Shown here: one piece after another, positions 1 to 10,550 of the stretch | Layout: every line of letters begins with the position of its first letter | How positions within the stretch are numbered: the stretch's first letter is position 1 | From: Dipteris shenzhenensis | Lineage: Eukaryota > Polypodiophyta > Polypodiopsida > Gleicheniales | Reading direction: 5' to 3' (one strand) | NCBI GenBank assembly: GCA_047967505.1 | Contig: CM106541.1 | Length of the DNA stretch: 64,000 nt | Made by a program: the position numbers and the translations under genes | The notes under the pieces: model-generated | Databases searched by the model: none | The model's input: the letters and a program-made list of their open reading frames with translations, nothing else | Told to the model about the DNA's origin: nothing

Positions 1-826
1 TTTTCATAAAATACAACCAAAGTTTTCTGCTAAAGTCATCAATAAATGTGACAAAATAGTGATAGCCACCAATAGATGCAGCTTTAGTAGTCCACACATC
101 AGAGTGGATTAATTCCAATGGCTTTTTACTCTCTTGAACATGCCTAGGAAAAGGTTTCCTTGCCTGTTTCCCAAATTGATAGGCTTCACAAACCTTGTGC
201 ATTTCTACAACCTTGAATTTAGGCAATCCTGGAACAATATTTTGGGCTTGCATTGATTTAAGTCGCTGTATATTAACATGACCAATGTGTTTGTGCCAGA
301 TATCAATATCTGCAACTACACTGGTCCCATGTGCAAACATTGCTGCACTCAATTCAGGCATGTCCGCATCCAACATAAACATCCTGCCCTTCTTCTTTCC
401 TTTTGCTATCAAGCGACCATTATTTTTCATATCCTCAACAAAGCATCCATGAGGATTAAATCTGACCTGCAAGCCTTGCTCAACCATCTGACCAATAGAA
501 ACTAGGTTCTTGGTGATGTTCGGGACATGAAATACATCAGACAAGTATTTCTTTTTCCCATCCTGCATAGACAAAGGAATTTTGCCAATCTGCACAATAG
601 GATGTGCAGTATCATCACCAGTCTCCACAAATCCTGGTTTTTCCATTTTCCTTGCATCTTGCATCCATTCTGCATGACCTGTCATGTGGTTTGACGCACC
701 TGAGTCAACATACCACACATCATTTCGTTCTTCTGCACTTGTCACAGAATTGGTCATATGCTGCACCATAAATAGATGCTCATTTCTGTCATCACCCTGC
801 CTACTAGAAGATGCATAATTACCTTG
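1..826 (-). pseudogene. pol: Copia A protease and integrase N-terminus (partial)
   Basis: Past the Gag stop the same frame stays open to the window edge. It encodes the aspartic protease site WYVDSGASNHMTG (about 665-715), then the GAG-pre-integrase segment with the H-x3-H zinc-binding start (WHKHIGHVN, about 255-300) and C-x2-like residues, and the start of the integrase core (HSDVW and TFIDDFSRK near the edge). These domains cut the polyprotein and integrate the cDNA. The only lesion seen in this part is the stop between Gag and protease, so A may be a fairly young copy. Reverse transcriptase and RNase H would lie to the left of the window. Confidence 0.88.
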
Positions 827-1747
827 CTACAATTTTCCATTCATAATGTCATTCTGCTTTTTATAGCAGTCCTTAGCCATATGACCCATTTTGCCACAAT
901 AGTAGCATTCAACATTGCTGTTTGCATTTTGGCCTCTCTGCCATCCACCACGGCCTCTTTGGCTCCCCCTGCCTTTAGAGTTACCACGTCCTCCTGCATA
1001 GGACTGGTTTTCTTGCGTTTGCTGCATATTCTGATTTCTACCACGGCCTGCAGATTGGCCTCCTCTACCTCTGCCTCTACCTCTGCCAGCATTTGAGTAG
1101 AAGACAGTTTCTTTTGAAGTTCCTGCTAAAGAAGATGCACCACCATTTCTCTGCTCTTCAAAAATTAGAAGAGCAATCAACTCCTCAAAATCAGGAAATT
1201 TTTCACGGACGGCAATGGATGTCCGGAACTGTGCATAATCCTTTCTTAGACCATTCAAGGTCACAGAAACTAAATCGTCATCATCCACTGGCGACCCAAT
1301 GGAAGCAAGTGCATCCGCAATTTTCTTCACCTTCATGTGGTAGTCATTGATGCTCATATTTTCTCTCTGCACATTGTGCAGCTCCTGCTTGAGCTGCATT
1401 TTCCTGGCTTGCGTATTTGTGCTGTACATTTTTGCCAAAGTATCCCATGCCTCCTTTGGCGTACTTGCATCCTGAATATGCACAATCATGGAGTCCGAAA
1501 TACTGATAGACATCCAGTACATAACTTTCCTGGCTCTCTCATGCCATCCTTTAAATGCGTGCATTTCCTGTTGATTGGGAACATTAGGAAGAACAGGTTC
1601 TTCTTCATTTTCTGTAATGAACTCCCAATAGCCTTTTCCCATAAGGAAATTCGTCATTCTAAACTTCCATGCCTGGAAGTTGTTCTTGTCAAGCTTTTCA
1701 GTGACAATCTGTGAAAGAGAATCAGATGCCATTATAGAACACTGCAA
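827..1747 (-). CDS. gag: Copia Gag polyprotein (UBN2 type, CCHC zinc knuckle)
   Basis: A 306-residue Gag of Ty1/copia type, the capsid protein that packages element RNA in cytoplasmic virus-like particles. Residues about 10-220 form the UBN2 core, including a W-K-F-R-M segment near residue 28 and a G-W-H-E-R-A-R segment near 66. A Gly/Arg-rich low-complexity stretch follows from about 222, then a CCHC knuckle with C-x2-C-x4-H-x4-C spacing (CYYCGKMGHMAKDC) near 281-294. The methionine of MASDSLSQ, six residues into the frame, is the likelier biological start. The frame ends at an in-frame stop just after the knuckle, where element C has a glutamine codon, so Gag and Pol were originally one continuous polyprotein. 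Confidence 0.92.
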   Translation of the reverse strand: MQCSIMASDSLSQIVTEKLDKNNFQAWKFRMTNFLMGKGYWEFITENEEEPVLPNVPNQQEMHAFKGWHERARKVMYWMSISISDSMIVHIQDASTPKEAWDTLAKMYSTNTQARKMQLKQELHNVQRENMSINDYHMKVKKIADALASIGSPVDDDDLVSVTLNGLRKDYAQFRTSIAVREKFPDFEELIALLIFEEQRNGGASSLAGTSKETVFYSNAGRGRGRGRGGQSAGRGRNQNMQQTQENQSYAGGRGNSKGRGSQRGRGGWQRGQNANSNVECYYCGKMGHMAKDCYKKQNDIMNGKL

Positions 1748-2249
1748 AATATTCTGTCACTGCAAAAAACACAGCTTTTGCCTCACACGGGCAGATCTGC
1801 AAAACTGACGAAAGTGGTATTTCACCACACAGTCACTTCCTAGTGACGATTTTGCATCAACAGGCAACAAGCATGAATCTGCAACTCCCAATGTCTCTGT
1901 GCACAGGCATACGATGCAATTTCTGCGGCAACTTTTCACCGACCTGCAGAACAGTGGTCGCACAGCAAAAACAGGGCCTTTTTTTGAGTGCCTGCGGAGA
2001 ACTTCTGCCTCCAAAACGGGCCCTGAAATGACCTCGAATCAGAAAAATAAAGTCACCAAGGGCTTTGCCCTCGCCCCCCTCTTGCCACACCGCAAAGGGC
2101 GTCTCAATCTGAGACAGTGCACTCTTGCACTTCCGGCTGTGCTACCTGCAGAGATTTGCTCCCAAACTCGAAAAAGGAAAGCAACACTGGTCCTCTTACC
2201 AGGACACTGCGAAGTTGGTTTGCTTTTTTGAGCTCCTTACCATGAACAA
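1748..2249 (-). other. Untranslated leader of copia A
   Basis: About 500 bp between PBS and gag with no conserved coding frame. The matching leader of element C (52280-52800) is recognisably the same sequence, so this is the element's 5' leader and not host DNA. Overlapping ORFs on both strands are fortuitous. Confidence 0.7.
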
Positions 2250-2262
2250 GGCTCTGATACCA
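2250..2262 (-). promoter_or_regulatory. Primer-binding site of copia A
   Basis: Directly inside the 5' LTR the minus strand reads ATGGTATCAGAGC, the usual plant PBS complementary to the 3' end of initiator tRNA-Met. Its position fixes the element's orientation and the inner LTR boundary. Confidence 0.88.
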
Positions 2263-2614
2263 TGTGAAGATAGTGGGAGAGAGGGAAGGAGTCTCACTTG
2301 CAGCTTTCTCACATACACAATGGGGGAATACACACAAAGGTGGAGGCTGAAAACAATTTTCCTCTTCTTAGTTGTGTAAGCCAAAAGAACTCTAGTACAA
2401 AGAAATAGAAGAACCCTATATGTGGGTCTCAAACCAAACTCAACTAACTAAGGTGGCATACTAACTGAGCCACGATCTAGTGTAGATAAGGATAGCTGTC
2501 ATCCAGCTATTATTCGTGGGCGGTGTACCAACCACATCTGTAGCTAACAAGTCGGTGACATAAATGCACTTCGGTCACCCTGGCATATCGCGAGTGGAGC
2601 TCGATATCTCAACA
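2263..2614 (-). repeat. 5' LTR of copia A
   Basis: On the minus strand this 352-bp segment starts TGTTGAGATATCGAGCTCC and ends CTATCTTCACA, so it has TG...CA termini. It matches the 3' LTR of element C (58023-58381) along its length, which fixes both ends. A PBS lies directly inside it at 2250-2262. The long ORFs overlapping it on both strands are not conserved coding sequence. Confidence 0.92.
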
Positions 2615-3130
2615 ACTTGGACTTATACTGATCTCCGAGGAGTTCCACTTGAGATTTGTCTACATAAATTTCCACTTGTTCCGGATGCTAAACCCATTCA
2701 CCAGCAAAGGTATTGCATGAATCCCAACTATGCCAAACAGGTCAAGGTAGATCTGGATCAACTTATTCAGGCAAGATTTATTTATGCAATTGATCATAGT
2801 AATTGGTTATTTCCAATAGTCATTGTACCTAAGAAGAATGGCAAGCTTCGTGTTTGTCTGGATTACATAAAATTAAAGGCCCAAATGGTATTAAACCCAT
2901 TTCCAATACCATTTATAGATGGAATTCTTGATCAGGTTGTAGGATATGAGATGTACTCATTCATGGATGGTTACAGTCGGTACAACCAAACTACTGTGGC
3001 ACCTGAAGACCAGTCTAAGATTACATTCATCACCGAGTGGGGAGCATATGCTACTCGGGTGATGCCTTTTGGTTTGCAAAATGCACCTTCAACATTTCAA
3101 AAATTTATGTCAAAACTTTTCATCACTACC
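2615..3130 (+). pseudogene. pol: Gypsy F reverse transcriptase fragment
   Basis: An open frame encoding the first half of a gypsy reverse transcriptase. It has the QQRYCMNPNYAKQVK lead-in, IVIVPKKNGKLRVCLDY (RT motif), a substituted SFMDGYSRYNQ (usually SFLDGYSGYNQ), and VMPFGLQNAPSTFQ. The frame breaks just after the F-Q-K-F-M segment, before the catalytic x-x-D-D box, which I do not find. The reading frame enters from the copia A LTR, so its apparent start inside the LTR is an artefact. Confidence 0.85.
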
Positions 3131-3660
3131 TAACAAAATTCATTGCTCCTTTATATGAGTTGACAAAGAAGAATACCAAATTCTACTAGATAGATGAACT
3201 ATCAATGTTTTTCATGAACTTCAAAACTGAGCTATGACTACTTCCATACTCAGACAACCAAGATGGGATATTCTTTTTCATGTACATGTGGATGCTTCAA
3301 GCTATGCTCTAGGTATTATATTGGCTCAACTAGATGGTAGGCTTGATCATCTAGTCTATTATGCGAGCAGATTGCTCACACCCATTGAATCCAATTACAG
3401 TACTATTGAGTGAGAGGCTCTTGCATGATTTTGAGTATTCACAAATTGAGAGATTATTTACTTGGGAATCCATTTGTCTTTTATGTTAATCATCAGGCCT
3501 TATTGTATTTGGAATAAGGAAATTATCCAAGGGAAATGGTTCATTGGATGCTCTTACTATAGGAGTTCAACTTTAAAAGTATTCATAAACCTAGTATAGC
3601 TCATGTCGATGCCGATTGTTTATCTCGATTACCTGCATCTGAAGAAACTTCTAGAGTGGA
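3131..3660 (+). pseudogene. pol: Gypsy F RT connection / RNase H relic
   Basis: Broken frames here still read as the region after the gypsy RT: a P-L-Y-E-L-T-K-K block, a truncated RNase H-like stretch, then AHVDADCLSRLP (3600-3635), the usual end of the gypsy RNase H domain. Several frameshifts and stops separate the pieces and no catalytic set can be assembled. Confidence 0.6.
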
Positions 3661-4750
3661 TGTTGAGTTGCCTGATGCAGATTTGTTAGCAATCGATTTT
3701 CTTGAGACAGACTATGCCAAATTGGTAGACTATTTATCTAAGGATTTTTTCCTCAATACATGCCTCGTGATAAATGCAGGCAATTTGCCTTGAAGGATTG
3801 GAAATACACATTGATTGGTGGACAATTATACCGATATTGTACAGATTGAATGTTACACCGATGGGTACTTCCTCATGAACGAGACGTTGTATTACATGAA
3901 GCTCACTCAGGACCTTCCAATGGACATTTCCAAGGTGAACTCATAGCTCGCAAAGTATTGCAAGCCGGGTTGTAGTGGGAAACATTAATTGCAGATGCAA
4001 GCAAGAAATGTCAACAATGTGATGTATGTCATCGAATTGGCCGGTTGTTGTTGAATTGGCATATGCCTTTGCCGCCTACTCAACTTGGGAAGCTTTTTAG
4101 AGATGGGGACTTGATTTTATTAGTCCTTTTAAATTAGCTTGACATATAGGTAACAAATATGTTGTTGTTGCCACCCGCTGATTATGTTACTAAGTGGGAT
4201 GCTAAAGATCTTCTGGACAATTCCACTCAAAGTACAGAGCAGTTTCTTTTTGAATATATCATTTGCAGATATGGATGCCCACTTTGGATTGTTAGTGATC
4301 AAGGATCTCATTTTATAAATGAACTCATGTACTTACTCAATGTTGTGTTTAAAATCATGCACATTGTGTCAACCACATACTATGCTTGAGGCAATGGTGG
4401 TGCTGAATCGACTAATAAAAATGTCAAACTCATTCTCACTAAGACTGTGTTGTCTAATAAAAGTGATTGGACTCAAAGTATTTGGAGAAAGGGATACTTG
4501 TGTTGTTGTACATGGCAAAATTAGGGCCTATCAAAACCAATTACGAGCTTGGATGGCATGGATTGACTGAAGTTATCTCAAATGGAACTGTTCAGATTGG
4601 GGATTTGGAAGGCCAAGTTTTTCTTGAACTTAACAATGGCCTTATTACACAGCCAGCCATAACATTTGAATCTCCCAAAGATAGATCAACACTTAGAAGG
4701 AGAATCTTCCAAGTTGTCATGTATGCCATGCAATCGGTTGGTGACAGTTG
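3661..4750 (+). pseudogene. pol: Gypsy F integrase relic
   Basis: The integrase is recognisable in pieces. The zinc-binding region has HEAHSGPSNGHFQGE and C-x2-C in CQQCDVC (about 3895-4030). The core keeps IVSDQGSHFINE (second catalytic D) near 4288-4325 and TTYYA at 4372-4389, where the frame stops. The C-terminal portion near 4520-4680 (KLGPIKTNYELGWHG, then ISNGTVQIGDLEG) parallels the integrase C-terminus of element E (KLGPRLGKLKLSYN). Multiple stops and frameshifts make it inactive. Confidence 0.75.
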
Positions 4751-5134
4751 ACACTGCAATGTGCATGAAAAGGGAGTGGATGTAGAGACAGAAGCCAGTG
4801 CAAATAAGAAATCATGTGGCCTGAGTCAGACTTCAAGGTCATTAATGGAAGCTAATTATAAGGACAAACAGGGGTATTGGGGGCATAACGCAAAATCATT
4901 GCAATATAGGTGGCCAACTTTAAACTCCTATCATCTACTACTTGCACAATTCTTCATTTCAAGATATTGCTCATATTGTTGTTTCAGTTCCTTATTGACT
5001 TCTTTGGGCTTCTATTGCTATGCTTCTGGCCTTCTCTAAGCTCTTTGCCTCTACAGAGTGCCGGTATCTCATGCTCCTTACCTCTTCAATATCCCTCTTA
5101 GTTCTCTTATGCGAACCCTACTACTTTAGCATCA
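4751..5134 (+). other. Spacer between integrase and accessory ORF of element F
   Basis: About 380 bp with no convincing coding frame. Element E has a comparable non-coding gap (59100-59520) in the same relative position, so it may be the normal spacer before the downstream ORF. Confidence 0.45.
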
Positions 5135-6476
5135 TGGCAGAACAAGGATGATGACGCACACGCATGGCAGTGCCTCATCTAATTAGTAACTTCAACTCTG
5201 CTGAGTTCATTACCACCTTACAGCATAATGGGTTATATAAGTTCACAAGACTCAAGTGGCAGGAGGCATTCAATGGAGATATGGCATAAGAACTCTTGAC
5301 TTCCTATGATGATGCAAGCAACAACATCATAATAGAAGGTGTTCAAGTATACGTTACGATAGAATTTTTTGGATCAAGTGCTCAAGCTCTAGAAGCTGGA
5401 CACGGAGTCGATGTTCGCCACCAACAAACATTGCGACACCTGCTTCATGGACAATGCCTACTCCACCACCCAAGGCTATTTCATTAGTAAAGCAGGCGAT
5501 AAGGATATGCGCGAGTATCTCTGCTTCATCCCTAGTTCATCGGATTGAAGAAGGCAATGGCATGTGTTTCCCATATGTGCATGGCATGCACAATAGTTGC
5601 AATGGAGTTTGAGCAAATAGTGGATTGGCTCACTCCCTTTTCAAAGACCATGGAACAGCAATTGAAGGCAGTGGGTAGTGGCCAAAGTCATTCTCGGGTT
5701 GGTTCACATCTCTGCATCATCTACTATCACTTGATCTCTGGTGAAAGTTCTCGAGCATATTCATCTTCCCAGGGGGCAGACAAGAGTGAAGGAACATTAT
5801 CAGGGGTCTCAGTATTAGGAGGCCTTGTCTCAGCTCGAGACAAAAGATGAACAGGCATCTCAAGGTCAATATGTCAAGCTGGAAGGGGCATTATAGGTAA
5901 ACCCGATACCCACAGTTGTAGTTGAAGGAGCTCAAGTAGCTGAAGGACCTCAAGCAAAGGAGCAAAAGGTAGAGCACCTCGCCTCTTCCTCGGAAATGAA
6001 TCAGGCCTCTATCGCCACGATCTTCCCTTATCCTCCATAGCTATTCCTTTACCTATCCCCTCCTGCACCAGTCAAACCCAAAAACAGGGTTCAAGAAAGA
6101 GAGGCCACTGAGGAGCAATGGAAGATTCTTAGGGAGAGCATACGACTAGCAGTCCATGGCCTTGACTGGTTGGTAAATAATTGGCTCCCTTCACAGGTAC
6201 TTGCACATAATATCTTTGTGCAAACCAAGTACCAAGAGCAAATGGTCACCTTTTCCTGAGAGCAGTTGGAACTTTGAAGGTGACCATGCCACTATTGTTA
6301 CTGAAAGAAACGACCTTCTGAAGTAGCTCAATGAGGAAAGAATGATTTGTGATCAACTTGTGACCAAATTCAGTAGTCTTCAAAAGGAAAAGGCAGACCT
6401 CATAGTCAAGCACCAGGGCCTCCAGTGAGAGACTGAGCAGTTATAGAGGTCAAGGGAGCGTCTGAGCTTGTTGTGA
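5135..6476 (+). pseudogene. Accessory ORF downstream of integrase, element F
   Basis: A relic ORF on the plus strand beginning near ATGGCAGAACAAGG (5135) or ATGGCAGTGCC (5165), broken by several stops and frameshifts. An N-terminal part has N-G-L-Y-K-F-T-R-L followed by a GVQVYV segment. A middle region is rich in A, P, Q and E (5845-6120). A Leu/Glu/Lys-rich tail (6300-6476), with spacing suggestive of a coiled coil, ends at TGA. Element E carries an ORF with the same N-terminal pattern (L-Y-D-F-A-C-L) and a similar coiled-coil tail in the same position. I see no signal peptide or membrane segment and assign no function; Athila elements carry an extra ORF at this position. Confidence 0.55.
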
Positions 6477-6869
6477 ATGAATTATTAATTTGTTAATGTT
6501 GTGTGTTAGTAATTGTGGTGTATATTACGGAATGGTCTGACGTGCTGCTTTTTGAGTTAGACCATTAATCATTTGGCATTATTAGCTCTAAAGCTGGAGT
6601 CGACCATAAAGCAAAAAGCAAGGAGGCGCTTTTTGAGTTCAACCATAAAGGTTGGAGGAGAATCGCTTTCATTCTCAACTCCAATTTTACCAACTAGCCT
6701 TCTCCTTGAAGGTTACTCTTTTGTGACCATGTGGTTTCAACTTTGCTATAGGATTTCCGTGAGGCTTTTGAATTTTCTTTGTTTTGGTAGCGTGGGGCAA
6801 CGGTCGCTAACGGAAGGTTCGCGCATCCTGAGAAGAGTGTCATCGTGGCATGAGAGGGCTGATTGAGGA
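6477..6869. other. Non-coding stretch after element F
   Basis: AT-rich sequence containing two near-copies of GCTTTTTGAGTT about 80 bp apart (around 6547 and 6628). It lies where the polypurine tract and 3' LTR of F would be expected, but no second LTR copy is available to test this. No gene seen. Confidence 0.35.
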
Positions 6870-7700
6870 ATGGCTTTGACACCGAGATGCAAGGCTATTG
6901 CTATGGATGAAATCGTCTCCGATGGGTCTACGAGGGAGGGAGAGAGTCACCGCGTGTCTCCTTTGCAGAAGAAGTACGCGGATCTGCAACCTCAACAAGT
7001 AGGTGCCAAAAGATCACACGAATAGACAAGTGTACAAAAACAAGGAAGGAGTGCTAATTTCTTGACAGATCCTGCACAGCTTGCGATATTTGAACGTGTT
7101 TATAATATTGCAATGCAAAGGGTGCATCAGAGTGTGAAAAATGAAAACATTATCTTGGAAGACATCATGACCAGGAATCACAATCCGTAGTCTTGTCTAT
7201 GATTGGGCGAAATGTGACTTTGGGCATAGTAATCTGAAAGCTATGGAAGATATAGTGAATCAAGCATACCAACAGCAAAGCCACCTCATTAAGCACCATC
7301 ATAGGGTGCTTTTGGGTTAGCTTCTTGTAGAGCTCAAACAGTTGATGAAGGAGAATGTAACTCACTCACCTTCTTTTGACCGTTGCCACAAATGCGATAG
7401 GGAGTTTCTCAAACTTGCCTGGCACCCAATTTGTGGAATTGGTATTAGAGTATGTGGATTCTGATGAGCGGGTACGTATTAATTAGACGACCCAGAAGTT
7501 GTAGCTGGTGGTTGTGCGGGCAAACCGCAATCAGCTCCAAGTAGGTGGAGGGACTCCAACATCATGGATTCGCAAGATGGCATCGGACCTTGCGCACTCA
7601 CGGGTTGGGTCTTAGACCTGGACGCATGACTGCCTGCACAACTAGTGGAAAGATGTGACCCGATTCTCGCTCAGGTCTTTGTCTCTCTCTTTTTTTCCCT
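6870..7700 (+). pseudogene. Unidentified coding relic (plus strand)
   Basis: An ATG at 6870 opens a 51-codon frame (starting MALTPRCKAIAMDEIVS). Protein-like composition then continues through at least two frame changes to about 7700, including NFLTDPAQLAIFERVYN near 7055-7105 and a cysteine-rich HKCDREFLKLAWHPIC near 7386-7433. The C-x2-C-x9-H-x2-C spacing of that last part could be a zinc-binding relic. I do not recognise the family. It could be a host pseudogene or part of an old transposon; coding potential is inferred only from composition and frame continuity. Confidence 0.3.
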
Positions 7701-9000
7701 ATATTCTGTGAATATTGTCCTTCAATTCTTCCTTTTTCTATGGTGCTTACCAAAGCAACAAATTGCAAGCTTATGTGTGTCTTCGAGTCATCAGTTGCTT
7801 ATCAAATATCTTTTCCTAATGCTTCTTTAATTTTCCAATCCTAATTTTGTGAGAATAGCCTTGCAATGAGTTTCTTTGTTTGGTTTGGTCTCAAGTCCAC
7901 ATTACAATTTGCAATGTAGAGGAATCTCGTCAACGGAATACTTGGCAGATTTTGTTAGATCTTGTTGGAATGGTGCATTTATAGGTAAAGCTTTCATTGT
8001 GTGTTGTAAGGACATTGTAATGGCCTTTCATCATGAGCCCAAAGTAGAGGTAAAATTGTTTGGCAATGAACTAAGAATTGTGGGCACCAATGAATTGTGA
8101 GCGTAGTCCTCAATCAACACTTGTCAATTGGTCTATGAAATTCTTAATGTTAGAAAGGAAGTGCATGTGTGCTAGCAACTTTGCCATGCCATTGAACTTG
8201 CTTTGGTTTAGGGGTGATGGTAGTTGCTATCACAAGAGACATAGATTCACGCTTCATGGTAGCAAGTAAGGTTGTTGGCAACATGAATGTTTGATGATGC
8301 CACAAAGCACATTCGAGAAGCCCTTAGCCACCAAAGCATGCCTCATCATGTAGGCTCAAAAAGGATGGTTGGTACATTTAACTTGTCCCGAGGCAAGCAT
8401 CCCAAGCATATATGTTATTTCCACTTATACTTGGCAGAAAATGCTGAACTAAAGGAATGGAGTGAGGGCAGATTGGGCGATGACATGAACTCATAGAAGG
8501 GCAGCAAGAATAGATGTTTAAGTTGACGGTCTTAGTGGTAACCAGAAGCACAGAGGCAACGGTCGAAAATGGTGACGTCCGTGAAATGATTTCTTCTTTC
8601 CTTTTGCAATCAAGCGACCTTTAGTTTTCATATCCTCAACAAAGCATCCATGAGGGGATTCAGAATGAAGGCGGCCAAAAATGGAGGCAGCTGCATACAA
8701 GGATAGCTGGCTGGATAGGGTAGCAATGGAGCCAAGAAACAAGCCAAGTAGTGTTGATGGCCTGAAGGACATAGGTGACAGCAATGACAGTGACTTCAAG
8801 GTCAAAAGCTAGTGACAGCCTGAAGTGAGCAATGTCATGTAGAAAGGGCTGATGATAGTTGTAAATGGGGTGGTCCCTGTTGAAAATATCAGCGGCCTGT
8901 GCAATGGTGGACAGTATATAGTTGGGTATCGGTGCAAGAAGCTGAGCAGAGACGAGGATTATTGCCTCAAGCAACACCCTGATCTGAGATGAGCTGAGCT
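7701..9000. other. Unassigned degenerate region
   Basis: No intact gene is seen. Short plus-strand frames at 7876-8100 and 8287-8496 look weakly protein-like but match no family I know. The only identified piece is the copia-derived fragment at 8588-8656. Confidence 0.35.
8588..8656 (-). repeat. Isolated fragment of copia A/C pol
   Basis: About 65 bp nearly identical to 391-456 of element A, in the same orientation. Read on the minus strand it gives HGCFVEDMK and GRLIAKGKKK, the start of the GAG-pre-integrase region. No other part of the copia element is next to it, so it is an orphan fragment left by deletion, gene conversion or template switching. Confidence 0.75.
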
Positions 9001-10550
9001 GAGTTGGCTTTGAGTGGATGAGCCACAAATGGCCTTAACAGGAGGGCTGGGTCAAACCCACTCTACTACTGAGTGTGGAAACACACAGAGTTGAGACGAT
9101 GAGTGTATTACCAAATATAGGGTACCCCTAGGGTGTCCCCGCCCCTCAAACATCCTTTAAGGGTTGGTCATGTGCTTTGGGGGAAAAACCTCTTGATGGA
9201 ATAATTGGCCATTGGCCTAACTATTAGTTGATAGGCCAGGGGATAGCACTTACTTACAAATTGCTGGCTAGCCCTTGGGACAGCTAATGTAGCCATATAA
9301 TAGGTTACCAGCTAGGCAACCCTGATCTTCCACAGGTTTTCTAGGTGTGGACGAGGTGGCCTAGTCTCCTGTGCTTGGAAATGCAGCCCCTATTATAGGG
9401 TGGCTTCTCCCCCTTGTTTGACATACTTTTAATGGCCCTTCTCAGGCCATACATGGGTTCCATTGAGGAGTAGGCTACGAATCTCTACCAATTTTATAAC
9501 CACATTTTGAATGCAGCTGTACTTTTTGGACAGCTTCCAGCAAGTCCAATGAGGAGCAAGCTACAAATTTTACCAATTTTAGCAGGACTTTTGGTCCCGC
9601 TATCTTCAGCAGGATTATGCCATTTTTGGAGGCATTTTCGTGACTTCTTTGCTGTTCCAAAATTTATAAGTCTACAAGTTGAAAATGTGTAATTTGTATA
9701 TATGCACTCACAATGCACACAAACACACACAATAATCTAGCAAGAGCTTTCTTTTGAAATGAATTTGGATGTGACAAGAAAATTTACTAGACTTCACTTC
9801 CCGCCATATTTTGAGAAGGTTTCAAGCACATTTAGTAGCGAGGAGACCATGAGGATGGACCAACAAAGTCTAGATCTACAGCAAGCGACGAAGACCCTTG
9901 AGGCCAACTCTAACATAGGATTATCTCCACAACCACCACTATCTCAAGGCATAACCTTGTGAGCTAGATTGGTTCATGTAGCGGATGGGGCATGAGAGAT
10001 ACCCAAGGGGAGATCAAATTAGTGCCTCGAACCTATTAGGCATACCCAACCAAGAATGCACAAGGATTTTAATCAAAGCCCAAATTTGGATGAGATACGA
10101 TGGGGATGGAATAAGGGACAACCTCATTCCTATCCAATTTTCCAAGGGTAGAATCAAATGAAACCCATGCCAAATTTTGATACACAACAACAAAGAGTGA
10201 CTACAAGGGCAATACGGATGCCTAATGCCCAACTTGGAACAAGAGAGGGCACATTCGGTCACCCAACTAAGGGTGTGGGAGAGTAGGTGAGGAAGAACTC
10301 TTTGGAGCCTTCTTCTTACACACACAACAAAGGGAAAGGTAGAGATTCTGTGAGGCGTCACAACTGTAGTAGAAAGGTCGTTGGGGGTCCCTGCTGAAAC
10401 GAGCACCACCATAACCACCGCACTAGTACTCAACCAGAGGGTTGTTCAAGCCAACAAAATGCAGGATGTCGCTAACCTACAAAAGCAAGGAAGAGTCCAA
10501 GGGTCAGGGAAAGAAGAAATGGTGTGGTTGCCTTTTTTTTGGGGTGTGCA
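9001..10550. other. Unassigned non-coding or degenerate region
   Basis: Sequence with scattered short frames on both strands and no motif I can assign. A plus-strand frame at 9759-9962 and Q/R/N-rich frames at 10140-10500 may be remnants of a coding sequence, but each is short and broken. Confidence 0.3.

Larger units (their letters stand above)
1..2614 (-). mobile_element. Ty1/copia element A, 5' half (cut by window edge)
   Basis: A copia-type LTR retrotransposon read on the minus strand: 5' LTR at the right end, PBS, leader, gag, protease and the start of integrase, then the window edge. The gag-protease-integrase order is that of Ty1/copia. It is the same family as element C at 47-58 kb: the LTRs, leader and Gag are clearly homologous, but A is much less damaged. 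The LTR abuts the reverse transcriptase of gypsy element F at 2615, so A was inserted into F. The first five bases after the LTR are ACTTG; the matching target-site copy would lie beyond the left edge. Confidence 0.93.
2615..6476 (+). mobile_element. Ty3/gypsy element F, 3' part of pol plus accessory ORF
   Basis: A decayed Ty3/gypsy element on the plus strand. Reading rightward it has reverse transcriptase, RNase H, the H2C2 zinc-binding segment and integrase core, integrase C-terminus, then a separate accessory ORF. Its gag and protease are missing because copia A and the window edge cut it on the left. Motif patterns resemble element E at 59.5-64 kb, of Athila/Tat-like type and with no visible chromodomain. 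No LTR could be delimited at the right end. Confidence 0.8.

Noticed and set aside
2250-2262. tRNA gene
   Set aside because: TGGTATCAGAGC-like words next to LTRs are primer-binding sites, only complementary to a tRNA 3' end. No cloverleaf is present anywhere I looked.
10014-10433. 139-codon minus-strand ORF
   Set aside because: Composition is hydrophobic and irregular, with Q/N/R-rich plus-strand frames opposite; no motif on either strand supports a gene.
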